NCBI RefSeq assembly: GCF_016906535.1
Contig: NC_057377.1
Span: 558,001 to 622,000, forward strand
Source of the DNA: Rhizoctonia solani
Taxonomy: Eukaryota; Basidiomycota; Agaricomycetes; Cantharellales; Ceratobasidiaceae
Direction of reading: 5' to 3'
Length of the DNA stretch: 64,000 nucleotides
Position 1 is the first letter of the stretch, and each line of letters begins with the position of its first letter. The notes beneath the pieces are model-generated. The model saw only the letters and a list, made by a program, of their open reading frames with translations, did not search any database and had not been told where the DNA came from. The position numbers and the translations under genes are program-made. Below are positions 54,301 through 63,504 of this stretch, piece by piece.

Positions 54301-54788
54301 TCTGCTTCTTCTTCCTCGGCAATAGCTGCATGTTCCGGTGGGGTGCAAGGGAAGGAGAGGGTGCGGGAATTCCAATTGATCTTGGGGTTATGAGCCTCTA
54401 GCCATTTGATTCCTAAGATGGCGGCGTGTGACCCAGTATTACAAATCAGGAAGGTTTCCGTCATGCGTTTACCATCAAATAGGAAGGTTAGGTGGGCCTT
54501 CTTCCAAATCTTTCCAGCCTGGGGGCTCGACCCATTGAGCATAGTTACGGTGCGTGGTTGAGGAAGATCTATGAGGGGTAAGCGGAGTAGTTCCGCGGTG
54601 CGAGGGTGGAGGAATGAGGAGGTGGTGCCTGAATCTATCAGGACTTCTATGGTTTCCGCTTGTTTATCTGGTGTAATAGAAATGGTGAAAAGTGGGGAGA
54701 TTCTATTCAAGCTACTTGATATATTACATATTTCTATACACCCAGAGTCCTTGGGGTCCTTGCGCGCGGCAGCAGGTACCCTTAGTCT
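51351..54788 (-). pseudogene. E3 pol polyprotein, one nonsense codon and a mutated integrase
   Basis: The frame opens at the -1 shift site (54788) and runs to a TAG at 51351, eight bases inside the 3' LTR. It covers 1146 codons with one TGA at about 52917-52919, in DALS-C-stop where SRRS is expected. Protease: VLIDSGTTSSFLHP. RT: LVVDYRRLNSW, FGLTNAPASFQ and YLDDILIYS. RNase H: ETDASGAALGSIL. Integrase: HPGRQQTLELVSRNYYW, then Asp (SYDMIVDLP), then TISNRGRVF where the second catalytic Asp is Asn, and a Glu (SNGQTERVN). The chromodomain has WFFRVKWKGYGSEENTWEP. The stop and the Asp-to-Asn change each fit one transition at a CpG. It is related to E2 pol but clearly diverged. It cannot make an active integrase. 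Confidence 0.9.
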
Positions 54789-56137
54789 TTTCCCGATACG
54801 GGTCCAGACTCTTTGCCAACCTTGGCGGCTTCTTTTTTGACGCCTTCCTCCTTAGGCGTGGCTTTCCAGCCGGTGCGGCATTCCGCAAACTTGTGGCCTG
54901 TCTTGCCACATTTGATGCATAGGCCTTTGGCCCGGCGGCGGTTTTGCTCCTCCTCGGAGACAAAATTAGGATTGCTAGAGAGGCGTCCTGGTCTTGTGGC
55001 CTGTTGGCCAGTACTTGCCCCCCTATTGGGGGTGGAGGAAGTTCCAGACTTACTACCCTTAGGCGGGTGGCTGGCACGCTCCTCACGGAGGGCGTTGTCG
55101 ATGACCAGGGCCGCGTTCTGCAGCTCTAGGAGGGTGGCTGGGTGTCGCTCACGGGTGGCAATGAGGCGGCTTACTTCCCAGTGGAGGCCACGTGCAAATT
55201 GCCCACGGAGGGTGGCGTCGTTCCAATCCAGGTCCATGGCAATGGTCCTGAATTTTGTGATATACTCAGCACAGGTGCCTGTCTGAGTGAGGTGGGTGAT
55301 TTGCCGCTCCGCGGCCCTTGTGGCGTCCGGGTTCCCGAATGCAGCCAGGAACTCCCTCCTGAAATCCTCAACCGTTTGGATGATGGCCCTGTGGGACCCT
55401 AGTTGGTCAAGGTGGGGGTGAGCCCATGCTCCTGCTGTGTCCTTCATGTTCATTAGAAGGAACAAAAGCACCTCCTGATCCATTGGGAACATGCGCTGGT
55501 TAAGGCAGACCCATGCCATCATTCTTGTGAGCCATTGTTGTGACTCATTACCAATCTTCCCCGTGTAGGCGTCGGGGTGATCCACCTTGACAGGGGCTTG
55601 GTATGCGGCTACTGGAGCCGCTGGTAGAGAGGCAACGGGGGAGCAGAGTCTGATAGGCAAAGGTGGAGCGGGAGTTTGGACTCTTGGGGGGGCCCGGACA
55701 GGGGTTGGTTGGGCGAAGGTGATGGGAGGTTTGGTAGGGTTGGCCCAGGCAACGAGGGGCGCACTAGGCGCTGGAAGAGGGTCGGCTTTGGATAGGGGCC
55801 TGGGCGTGGCTTTGATTGCCGGTGGTTTCCGGTCTTCTGGTGTGTGGGGCTGGGGCCCATTGCTAGCCTCAATGCGAGTGAGGGTTTGGTCAACTGCTCC
55901 CATCCAGTCTTGGGCTTCCTTGCTGACTTCCTTGATTTCCTTGAGTTCCCGCTCAAGCCGGATGACTTGGTTTTGCAATCCCAGGAGGAGGGAGATTGCG
56001 CGGCTGAGGGATATTTCCCCGTAGACCTCTGGTTTGAGGCTCCCTGACTCATTGGCGGTTGCCTGAAGAGTGGGTCCCAACTCTCCTTGATTGAGAGGGG
56101 ATTGGGGACGAGCGGTGCTCCGGGAACGGGTTGCCAT
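54782..56137 (-). CDS. E3 gag
   Basis: 451 aa from ATG 56137 (MATRSRSTARPQ), the same start as in E6; the longer open frame upstream lacks ATG. A coiled coil (LGLQNQVIRLERELKEI) is followed by a Pro-rich linker. The capsid-like core (about 190-340) includes QQWLTRMMAWVCLNQRMF and NPDATRAAERQITHLTQT. A CCHC knuckle (CIKCGKTGHKFAEC) is near 410. The gag ends TCG GGA AAA GAC TAA. No frame break was seen. Confidence 0.9.
   Translation of the reverse strand: MATRSRSTARPQSPLNQGELGPTLQATANESGSLKPEVYGEISLSRAISLLLGLQNQVIRLERELKEIKEVSKEAQDWMGAVDQTLTRIEASNGPQPHTPEDRKPPAIKATPRPLSKADPLPAPSAPLVAWANPTKPPITFAQPTPVRAPPRVQTPAPPLPIRLCSPVASLPAAPVAAYQAPVKVDHPDAYTGKIGNESQQWLTRMMAWVCLNQRMFPMDQEVLLFLLMNMKDTAGAWAHPHLDQLGSHRAIIQTVEDFRREFLAAFGNPDATRAAERQITHLTQTGTCAEYITKFRTIAMDLDWNDATLRGQFARGLHWEVSRLIATRERHPATLLELQNAALVIDNALREERASHPPKGSKSGTSSTPNRGASTGQQATRPGRLSSNPNFVSEEEQNRRRAKGLCIKCGKTGHKFAECRTGWKATPKEEGVKKEAAKVGKESGPVSGKD
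54788..54794 (-). promoter_or_regulatory. candidate -1 frameshift site (E3)
   Basis: G GGA AAA, one codon before the gag stop. The pol frame is open from here. Confidence 0.65.
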
Positions 56138-56651
56138 TTCATGAGGGTATGAACGGCCCTGGTGGGAGGTGGCGCGTTGGGAAGCGCGGGAGGAAGCGCA
56201 AGAGGGGGTGCGTGATGTAATGGTGGGCAGGGTAGGGGGTGATGGGGGCTGTGCAGCCAAGGGTGCCTGTATCAGGACTTATGGGGCGCTTTATTGTACT
56301 GGCGCTAAGAGCTTGCGTCAACCGCCTAGCGTTGAACAGTCCCTATTGACCAATCAACTGCCGTGTACGGGCGTGATGTGGAACGGGCTTTCTGCAAGCG
56401 GGTGGATCTGCTGACTAGCTCCGCTGACAAAGGGTGCGGTGACCGGTGGTAAGCGGACAATTGGGATCCGTCTGCCTTATAGCAATTTGGTACTACCTGG
56501 GGCCAACGCTAGTTTGATTATTAATAGCAAAAGGCAAGCCCAATCAGGTGATTTCCCTCGTGCTAGTACAGGGGACCTTCTTGTTTGTTGGGACTGAGTA
56601 AGATGTGCTTTGTGGGCACGGTTTGCAACCGACTTAAGGTTGATTACCTAG
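56138..56651 (-). other. E3 leader region
   Basis: Non-coding; similar to the E4 (57328-57659) and E6 (61612-62125) leaders. Confidence 0.6.
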
Positions 56652-57224
56652 TGTCCTAGACGTCCGTAAGGGGCGTTGAGGCAGCGGGCGCTTGGGGCCG
56701 TATGTACTAAGTAAGGAACCGCTTAAGGCGGTGGGGTTTACTACCTACGACAACGAACTTCCTAACTACAATGACCACGCGCTATAAGGCGGCGGCAAAC
56801 TACGTATGTACAGTGAATCCGACGCTTAAGGCGTGTATCTAAGTGCTTTACTGGACTATAAGGTCCTTGTACAGTTTGGGGATGCAACAAGAGGTAATTG
56901 ACCTGGGTGTTACCATGGTTGGCTGGCCTCCTTATATATTACAAGGATGAACTAATTACAAATACAATATATGCAATACTATAACCAATAAGAACCCAAT
57001 CCGCAGCCGGCCTTACTCATGCATACGTGTCACTGACGTGTCATAGTGATGTCATCAGGTGGAGGTGGCTACGTATGCTTGGTAAGCGCGGATGGGGACG
57101 TGGCTTGGCGCTTAGCGTGTGATATAAGCGCCAAGGTCACGTGATTGAAAAAGTCGTTTGTTTGCCTTTGTTTAAATTCGAGAAAATGGGAATAAATTCC
57201 CTGGTATCAATTGTGTCTACAACA
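56652..57224 (-). repeat. E3 5' LTR (573 bp)
   Basis: Paired with 50786..51358. Confidence 0.95.
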
Positions 57225-57265
57225 CAGGTGTAATCATGGGTTGTCAGCAGAGGAATAATAGGGCT

Positions 57266-57316
57266 CTATGGCTTAGTGGTCAAGCTGGTTCAATTCCGGC
57301 TAGTTCTATTTTCCTC
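57266..57316 (+). pseudogene. tRNA-like relic with A- and B-box-like strings
   Basis: TGGCTTAGTGGTCA resembles a tRNA D-arm/A box, and GGTTCAATTCC resembles a T-arm/B box, but they are only a few bases apart, so the anticodon arm is missing. Read backwards it gives the AGIEPA peptide typical of tRNA-derived repeats. Confidence 0.45.
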
Positions 57317-57327
57317 TGTTTATGACA

Positions 57328-57659
57328 ATAAGGCAGACAGGTTCTAATTGTCCGCATACCACCAGTTGCTGCACCATTTGTTAGCAACCCTAGACAGCCA
57401 ATCCACCCGCTTGCAGAAGCACTGCCCCACATCACACCCATCCACAGCAGCTGATCAGGGTAAGAACTGTCCAATGCTAGGCCAGTTGAGGCAAGGGTTT
57501 AGCATACACAAACAAAAAAGTGCTCGTAAGTCCTGATATAGGCATCTACCCCACACACACTCTACCCCACACACACTCTACACCATTACCTCCTGCACTC
57601 CCCCTCAATCTTCCTCTTGGGTATCCTCCCACGCTGGACGCTCCCACCCCACACACTCA
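57328..57659 (+). other. E4 leader, second part
   Basis: Continues the E4 leader after the 173-bp insert; GTCCGCATACCACC and the AAGTCCTGATATAGGCA string match the E6 leader. Confidence 0.65.
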
Positions 57660-58684
57660 ATGGCAACCTGCTCCTGGCCACCCTCTTGAGCCCGCTCCCC
57701 TGTTGATCAGGGACAGCTGGAATCCCTACTTCTGCCAGCCTCCCCTGAGCTTGGCAAAGTCTCTCTTGAACAGGTCATCCACCTACTCTGGGGGCTCCAA
57801 TCCCAAGTCAACTGCATTGAGCAGACCCTCTTGGAACAAACAGAAATTAATCAAGAGGTTCACACCAACATTGAGAACATCTCATAAACCATCAATGTTG
57901 TCAAGGATGGGCTTGCCCAGCTCCAGCTTACCCAGGGTCCACACACCCCAGAAGATCAAAAACCCCCTGCAGTTGAGGAAACTCCCTGGGCCATGCCCAA
58001 AGCCAAGCCTATTGGCAAGGCTCAACCATTCCTTGGGGCCCCAGCCCCCATCATCTCCACAGGGGTCCCAAGGTGCAACCCCCTTTCACTCTTCAACCCC
58101 TACCTGTCCTCTTCCTTCCCTTCAGGACCAGCTCCTGCCGCCCCTGCAGCACCTCCAGCAGCACCCCTTATCACCCCTGCTCCACCTCCAGTCCCCTCCA
58201 CTGTAAAAGTGGACCACCCAGAAGCCTTCAAAGGCAAGATTGGCTTGGAGGCCAAGCAATGGCTGACATGCATGTTAGCCTGGGTATGCCTGAATCAAAG
58301 GCAATTCCCAATGGACCTGGAGGTCCTCTCCTTCCTCCTCATGAATATGATGGAGACCAGCAGAGCATGGGCCCATCCCCACTTGGACCAGCTAGGGTCC
58401 CACTGCGCACTCATCCAAACTGTGGATGAATTCAAAACCAAGTTCCTGGCTGCCTTTGGCAACCCAGATGCTACCCAAGCAGCAGGGTGGAAGATTACTT
58501 CCCTCACCCAAACCAGCACTTGCACCAAATATATTACTAAATTCTGCACGCTACAAATGGAACTTGATTGGAATGATGCTGCACTCCGCAGCCAATTTGC
58601 GCAAGGACTACACTGGGAAGTCCAAAGACAGATTGCCACAAGGGAGAGGCAACCACGTACCCTGAGGGAGCTACAAGATGCTGC
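57660..58684 (+). pseudogene. E4 gag, degenerate and cut by E5
   Basis: An ATG at 57660 matches the MAT start of E3 and E6 gag, but the frame soon hits TGA and changes. The conserved core is readable at 58205..58684 (DHPEAFKGKIGLEAKQWL, NPDATQAAGWKITSLTQ, DWNDAALRSQFAQGLHWEV). It ends in QDAA at 58684 where the E5 LTR begins. The CCHC part is absent. CpG is nearly gone, so this copy is old. Confidence 0.82.
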
Positions 58685-59245
58685 TGTTACAACCTCCTAA
58701 CTTATACCATTAGAATCGCACGATTTTTCTATTATTTTTAGTATTTTTTACGGACTTGATATCTTTTGTTTTTTGATCACGTGATCTTGGCACTTATTTA
58801 TGCCAAGATGCTGCGCCGAGATGCCGTGCCAAGAGTGCTTAGGAGAAATCCACGCTTCTGCGTAGTCCGCAGCACGCTTCTCTTTTCACATGTAGGCTTC
58901 TATTCACACACACACAGACCACATGTAGTTAGTAGAATTGTCTATATATACAGCAGGAAAATTGCTTGGAGACACCAAGTCAATTTTACCTTGTCTCATA
59001 CTCATTGAGGAGGATACCCAGCCAGCTAAGTAGCCGGCCCCCTTAGTCACCAGTAGCGTCCCCTCTACCTTACTCACCACACCTCCCAGGCCTAAGGCCC
59101 CCTTGCAGTAGCATAGTAGTAGTAGGCCGCCTTAAGCGGTATTAGTATAGCCTAGTTAGATAGTTAGATCACCTCTGTCAGTAGTAGTACGGCCGTAAGC
59201 GCCTGCCCACTAGCGAGTACCCAACCTTATAGTTGGCGTACGACA
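58685..59245 (+). repeat. E5 5' LTR (561 bp)
   Basis: Same ends and length as the E2 LTRs (TGTTACAACC to GTACGACA) but with more differences. Confidence 0.85.
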
Positions 59246-59767
59246 TTGTAAAATCAACTTTCTTGTAGGCTTGATTGACAAACAAGAAGACTCCTAGTAC
59301 TAGCACAAGGGAAAAAACCGTGATTGGGGCTACCTTGTGGGACATAATAATCAAAAGTCCCCCACCCCCACATAGTACCAAATTGCTATAAGGCTAACAA
59401 GTCCTATTGTCCGCGTACCACGAGTTTTGCCAGAACTCTGCAGTTAGCGACCCTAGTCAGCTGAATTACCTGCTTGCAAAAAACCCGCTTGTATCACGAT
59501 TGCCAGATCTGCTGATTCATTGTAGGGATTGTCCAACGCTAGGTATTTGACGCAAGGGTTTAGCGTAGACACACTGCGTAAAAACCGCTCATAAGTCCTG
59601 TATCAGGCACCTTATCCCCCCACGCCGTCTCAGAAATTCCATCCACACGCTCTGGCATTCCTCACCCCTACTCCTGCCCTTCCAGTTGCTCCAGTCGCCG
59701 CTTGGTTCCATCCCATTCCCAACCACCCACTTGCAGCCCATCTCCCACTTTGCAAGACCTGCAAAGA
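59246..59767 (+). other. E5 leader region
   Basis: Non-coding; similar to the E2 leader (TTGTAAAATC start after the LTR). Confidence 0.6.
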
Positions 59768-60958
59768 ATGGAACCTGAGCCGTCCCTTGGCGCTCTCCTT
59801 GAGGCTATCTCAGCCCTCACAGCCACCGTTGGGTCCTTGCAGGACCAAATCAAATCACAAGGTGAGCAAATCACACAGCTTGTTGCCATATGCAAGGAAA
59901 CCAACAACCTTGTTGGTGACAAGGACCAGGGCAGAACCCAAACCAAGCCTGGCCCATCGACTGGGCCTGTCACCCCTCCTACCCACTTGGGAGGGGAAAC
60001 CCACACTCCAGGCATGGTTAGGCCTGGGCTCAAACCCCCCTTCCGCCCTTCAAGAGGAACAGGGTTTGACTCCGAGGAAGAAGAGGAACCCAAACGACCA
60101 AAAAAAGAGCCTCAAGGAACGCCTAGGCGATCCCTCAGCTCCCTCACCCCCTTTGACGCAGGGTCCAGCATAAAAAGGCCCAAGATGGACCTCCCCGACC
60201 CTTATAAAGGAGACACCAGGGGACGCAAGGCCACACAATGGCTGGACCGCATGCTGCTCTGGGTGGCCCTACACAGGGACCAATTTGACAAGGAGGAGCA
60301 AATGGTTGTGTGGATACTTTACCATATGACAGATAAGGCAGCCGATTGGGCACTCCCCGTCATAGGAGCCATCATCAAGGGCAAGGGCAACCCGCCAACC
60401 ACTATCCCGGCCTTAACGGCCAAATTCAAGGAGGCATTTGCAGACCCTGATGCCAAAAGGGCGGCTGCCAGGAAGATTGCCGCGCTGACTCAGACCACAA
60501 CCACAACAGAATATGTCACGGAATTCCGCAATCTCATGGCGGAACTCGACTGGAACAAGGAGGCGTATATTGCCCAATTCACGCGCGGCCTTCACTGGAA
60601 GGTCAAAGAACTCCTGTCTACCAAAGACAGTATTCCCAACGAATTAGAGGCTATCTTTGCCGCCTCCATCAAGATTGACAACATTTGTTGGGAGAACAAG
60701 GAGAACCATCCCAAGAAAATCCCTGCCAAGTCCTTGGCCACCGTGGCCACTACCTCCACTACCACCACACAATGGGTCCGCCTATTGGAAGACCCCAATT
60801 ATGTCACACCGGAGGAAAGAGATTGCTGCCGCGCATCAGGGCTATGCGTTAAATGCGGCCAAAAGGGGCATGGGATTAAGCAGTGCCCCAACGGGTGGAA
60901 GGCTACTATCAAGGAAGTAGCAAAGGTAGCCAATGAAGTAGAGTCGGGAAAAGAATAA
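59768..60958 (+). CDS. E5 gag
   Basis: 396 aa from ATG 59768 (MEPEPSLGALLEA); a longer upstream frame (59702) has ATG or GTG-like codons but no gag homology. It is close to E2 gag along its whole length: coiled coil ALTATVGSLQDQIKSQGEQI, core TQWLDRMLLWVALHRDQF, and CCHC knuckle CVKCGQKGHGIKQC. It ends TCG GGA AAA GAA TAA. Pol is missing because E6 was inserted 69 nt later, so this gag could at most act in trans. Confidence 0.9.
   Translation: MEPEPSLGALLEAISALTATVGSLQDQIKSQGEQITQLVAICKETNNLVGDKDQGRTQTKPGPSTGPVTPPTHLGGETHTPGMVRPGLKPPFRPSRGTGFDSEEEEEPKRPKKEPQGTPRRSLSSLTPFDAGSSIKRPKMDLPDPYKGDTRGRKATQWLDRMLLWVALHRDQFDKEEQMVVWILYHMTDKAADWALPVIGAIIKGKGNPPTTIPALTAKFKEAFADPDAKRAAARKIAALTQTTTTTEYVTEFRNLMAELDWNKEAYIAQFTRGLHWKVKELLSTKDSIPNELEAIFAASIKIDNICWENKENHPKKIPAKSLATVATTSTTTTQWVRLLEDPNYVTPEERDCCRASGLCVKCGQKGHGIKQCPNGWKATIKEVAKVANEVESGKE
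60946..60952 (+). promoter_or_regulatory. candidate -1 frameshift site (E5)
   Basis: G GGA AAA just before GAA TAA. The pol frame that would follow has been lost. Confidence 0.6.
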
Positions 60959-61027
60959 AACCAAGGATTACCGTCAAACCCTTGGTTACAAAAAATGCGC
61001 CCATAGAATCTGTTGTTTCGGAATTTG

Positions 61028-61611
61028 TGTTGTAGACACACTCAATGCCAGGGATTTTATTCCCATTTTCTTGATTTTGAACGGAGACAAACGGACAACC
61101 TTTTCAATCACGTGACTTTGGCGCTTATATCATACGCTAAGCGCCAAGCCACGTCCCCATCCGCGCTTAATCAGCATACGTAGCCACCTCCACCTATGAC
61201 GTCATCATGACACGTCAGTGACGCGTATGCATGAGTAAGGCCAACTGCAGAGCGGGGTTCTTATTGGATTATGTATTGGATATTGTACATTTGTAATTAG
61301 TCAAACCATAGAATATATAAGGAGGCCAACCAACCATGGTAACACCCAGGTCAATTACCTCTTGTCGCATCCCACCACTGTACAAGGGCCTTAAGCCCAG
61401 TAACCTACTTAGTCACTCAGTACACACCGCCTTAAGCGGCCTCCTTGTTGTAGTTACATAGCTGGTCATTGCCCTTACGGCCTTGGTCACCGTAGTATAG
61501 CTGGTCGTCGTTGTAGGATAGCTTGCCACCGCCTTACGCGGTTCTTCACTTAGATACACCTGGCCGCAAGCGCCCCCCCCCTCCTCAACGTCCTTACAGA
61601 CGTCTAGGACA
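61028..61611 (+). repeat. E6 5' LTR (584 bp)
   Basis: Starts TGTTGTAGACACACTC and ends CTAGGACA, matching E3 and E4 LTR ends. Confidence 0.88.
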
Positions 61612-62125
61612 CTAGGTAATCAACCTTAAGTTGGTTGCAAACCGTGCCCACCAAGCACACCCTACTCAGTCTCGACAAACAAGAAGGTCCCCTGTACTAG
61701 CACAAGGGAAATCACCTGATCGGGCTTGCCTTTCGCTATCAATAATCAAACTAGCGTCGGCCCCAGGTAGTACCAAATTGCTACAAGGCAGACGGATCCT
61801 AATCGTCCGCATACCACCGGTCACCGCACCCTTTGTCAGCGGAGCTAATCAGCAGATCCACCCGCTTGCAGAAAACCCGTTCCACATCACGCCCATACAC
61901 GGCAGTTGATTGGTCAATAGGGACTGTCCAACGCTAGGCGGTTGACGCAAGCTCTTAGCGCCAGTACAATAAAGCGCCCTATAAGTCCTGATATAGGCAC
62001 TCTTGGCTACACAGCCCCCATTCTCCCCCACCTTGCCCACCATTACTTCCCACACCCCCTCTTGCGCTTCCTCCCGCGCTTCCCAACGCGCCACCTCCCA
62101 CCAGGGCCGTTCATACCCCCATGAG
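61612..62125 (+). other. E6 leader region
   Basis: Non-coding; matches the E3 leader closely. Confidence 0.6.
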
Positions 62126-63504
62126 ATGGCAACCCGCTCCCGGAGCACCGCTTGTCCCGCGTCCCCTCTCAATCAAGGAGAGTTGGGACCCACTCTTCTG
62201 GCAACCGCCGCTGAGTCATCAGGCCTTGAACCCGAGGTCTACAGGGAAATCTCCCTTGGATGAGCAATCTCCCTTATCTTGGGATTGCAAAACCAAATCC
62301 TCCGACTTGAGCAGGAACTCAAAGAAACCAAGGAGGCAACCAAGGAAGCCCAAGACTGGATGGGAGCAATCAACCAAGCTCTCACTTGCATCAAGGCTAG
62401 GGGTGGAGCCCCACACACACCAGAAGACCAGAAACCTCCGGCAGTCAAGGCCACGCCCAGGCCCTTACCAAAAACCAACACTGTTCCAGCGCCTAGTGCG
62501 CCCCTCATCTCCTGGGCCAACCCCAGTAAAGCTCCCCCCACCTTTGCTCAACCAACCCCCGTCCGGGTCCCCCCGAGAAGCTATACTCCCCCTCCGCCTT
62601 TGCCTATCCGACTCCGTTCCCCCCAAGTCCCACAACCAGCGCCCCCTGTAGCCACTTACCAAGCCCCGGTCAAAGTGGACCACCCTGATGCCTATACAGG
62701 GAAGATAGGGAACAAAGCCCGCCAATGGCTTACACAAATGTTGGCATGGGTACGTCTAAATCAACGGATGTTCCCCACGGATCAGGAGGTTCTGTCGTTC
62801 CTCCTCATGAACATGAAGGACGTAGCAGGAGCCTGGGCTCACCCCCACCTTGATCAACTTGGGTCCCACAGGGCCCTTATCCAAACAGTTGACGAGTTCA
62901 AAACGGAGTTCTTGGCTGCATTCGGGAACCCGGATGCCACGCAAGCCGCCAAGCGGCAAATCACACAACTTACTCAGACAGGAACCTGTGCTGAGTACAT
63001 CACAAAGTTTAGGACCATTGCCATGGACCTAGACTGGAACGACGCCGCCCTTTGTGGGCAATTTGCACGTGGCCTCCACTGGGAGGTCAGCCGCCTCATT
63101 GCCACTGGGAGGTCAGCCGCCTCATTGCCACTCAAGAGCGGCGCCCAACTACCCTCCTGGAGCTGCAGAACGCGGCCCTGGTCATTGATAACGCCCTCCG
63201 CGAGGAGCGTGCCAGCCACCCGCCTAAGGGTAGTAAGTCTGGAACTTCCTCCACCCCCAATAGGGGGGCAAGTACCGGCCAACAGGCCACAAGACCAGGA
63301 CGCCTTTCCAGCGACCCCAATTTTGTCTCCAAGGAAGAGCAAAACTGCCGCCGGGCCAAAGGCCTATGCATCAAGTGCGGCAAGTTGGGCCACAAGTTTG
63401 CGGAATGCCGCACCAGCTGGAAAGCCACGCCTAAGGAGGAAGGCATCAAAAAGGAAGCTGCCAAAGTTGGCGAAGAATCTGGACCCAAATCGGGAAAAGA
63501 CTAA
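62126..63504 (+). pseudogene. E6 gag with a nonsense codon and a 26-bp tandem duplication
   Basis: Starts at ATG 62126 (MATRSRSTACPASP). A TGA at 62261-62263 lies where E3 gag has Arg in SRAISLLLG, again CGA to TGA in form. The same frame then runs on (LGLQNQILRLEQELKE; QWLTQMLAWVRLNQRMF; NPDATQAAKRQITQLTQ) until a direct repeat of 26 bp (63077..63102 and 63103..63128) shifts it. The end is readable in the new frame: CCHC knuckle CIKCGKLGHKFAEC and the end TCG GGA AAA GAC TAA. It is otherwise close to E3 gag. It cannot be translated whole. Confidence 0.88.
63492..63498 (+). promoter_or_regulatory. candidate -1 frameshift site (E6)
   Basis: G GGA AAA one codon before the gag stop; the pol frame opens at 63498. 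Confidence 0.65.

Larger units (their letters stand above)
50781..57229 (-). mobile_element. E3: full-length but damaged chromodomain gypsy retrotransposon with CAGGT target duplication
   Basis: The element is 50786..57224. LTRs of 573 bp each (56652..57224 is 5'; 50786..51358 is 3') are flanked by CAGGT (50781-50785 and 57225-57229). It encodes gag and pol on the minus strand, with one in-frame stop in pol. About ten LTR differences were seen, all transitions. Confidence 0.95.
50711..57327. mobile_element. 173-bp TG..CA insert in E4 leader, itself split by E3
   Basis: The insert proper is 50711..50785 plus 57230..57327 (173 bp without E3). ATAAG duplications flank it (50706-50710 and 57328-57332). 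It starts TGTCCTGGACATGG and ends TTATGACA, so it behaves like a very short solo LTR or TRIM-type unit. Its right part holds tRNA-like boxes inside an inverted repeat. Confidence 0.6.
58685..61027 (+). mobile_element. E5: E2-family gypsy element, 5' part only, cut by E6
   Basis: Contains a 5' LTR, a leader and an open gag. It stops 69 bases after the gag stop, where the E6 LTR begins. Five bases before its LTR are GCTGC; the other end is outside the window. Confidence 0.85.
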
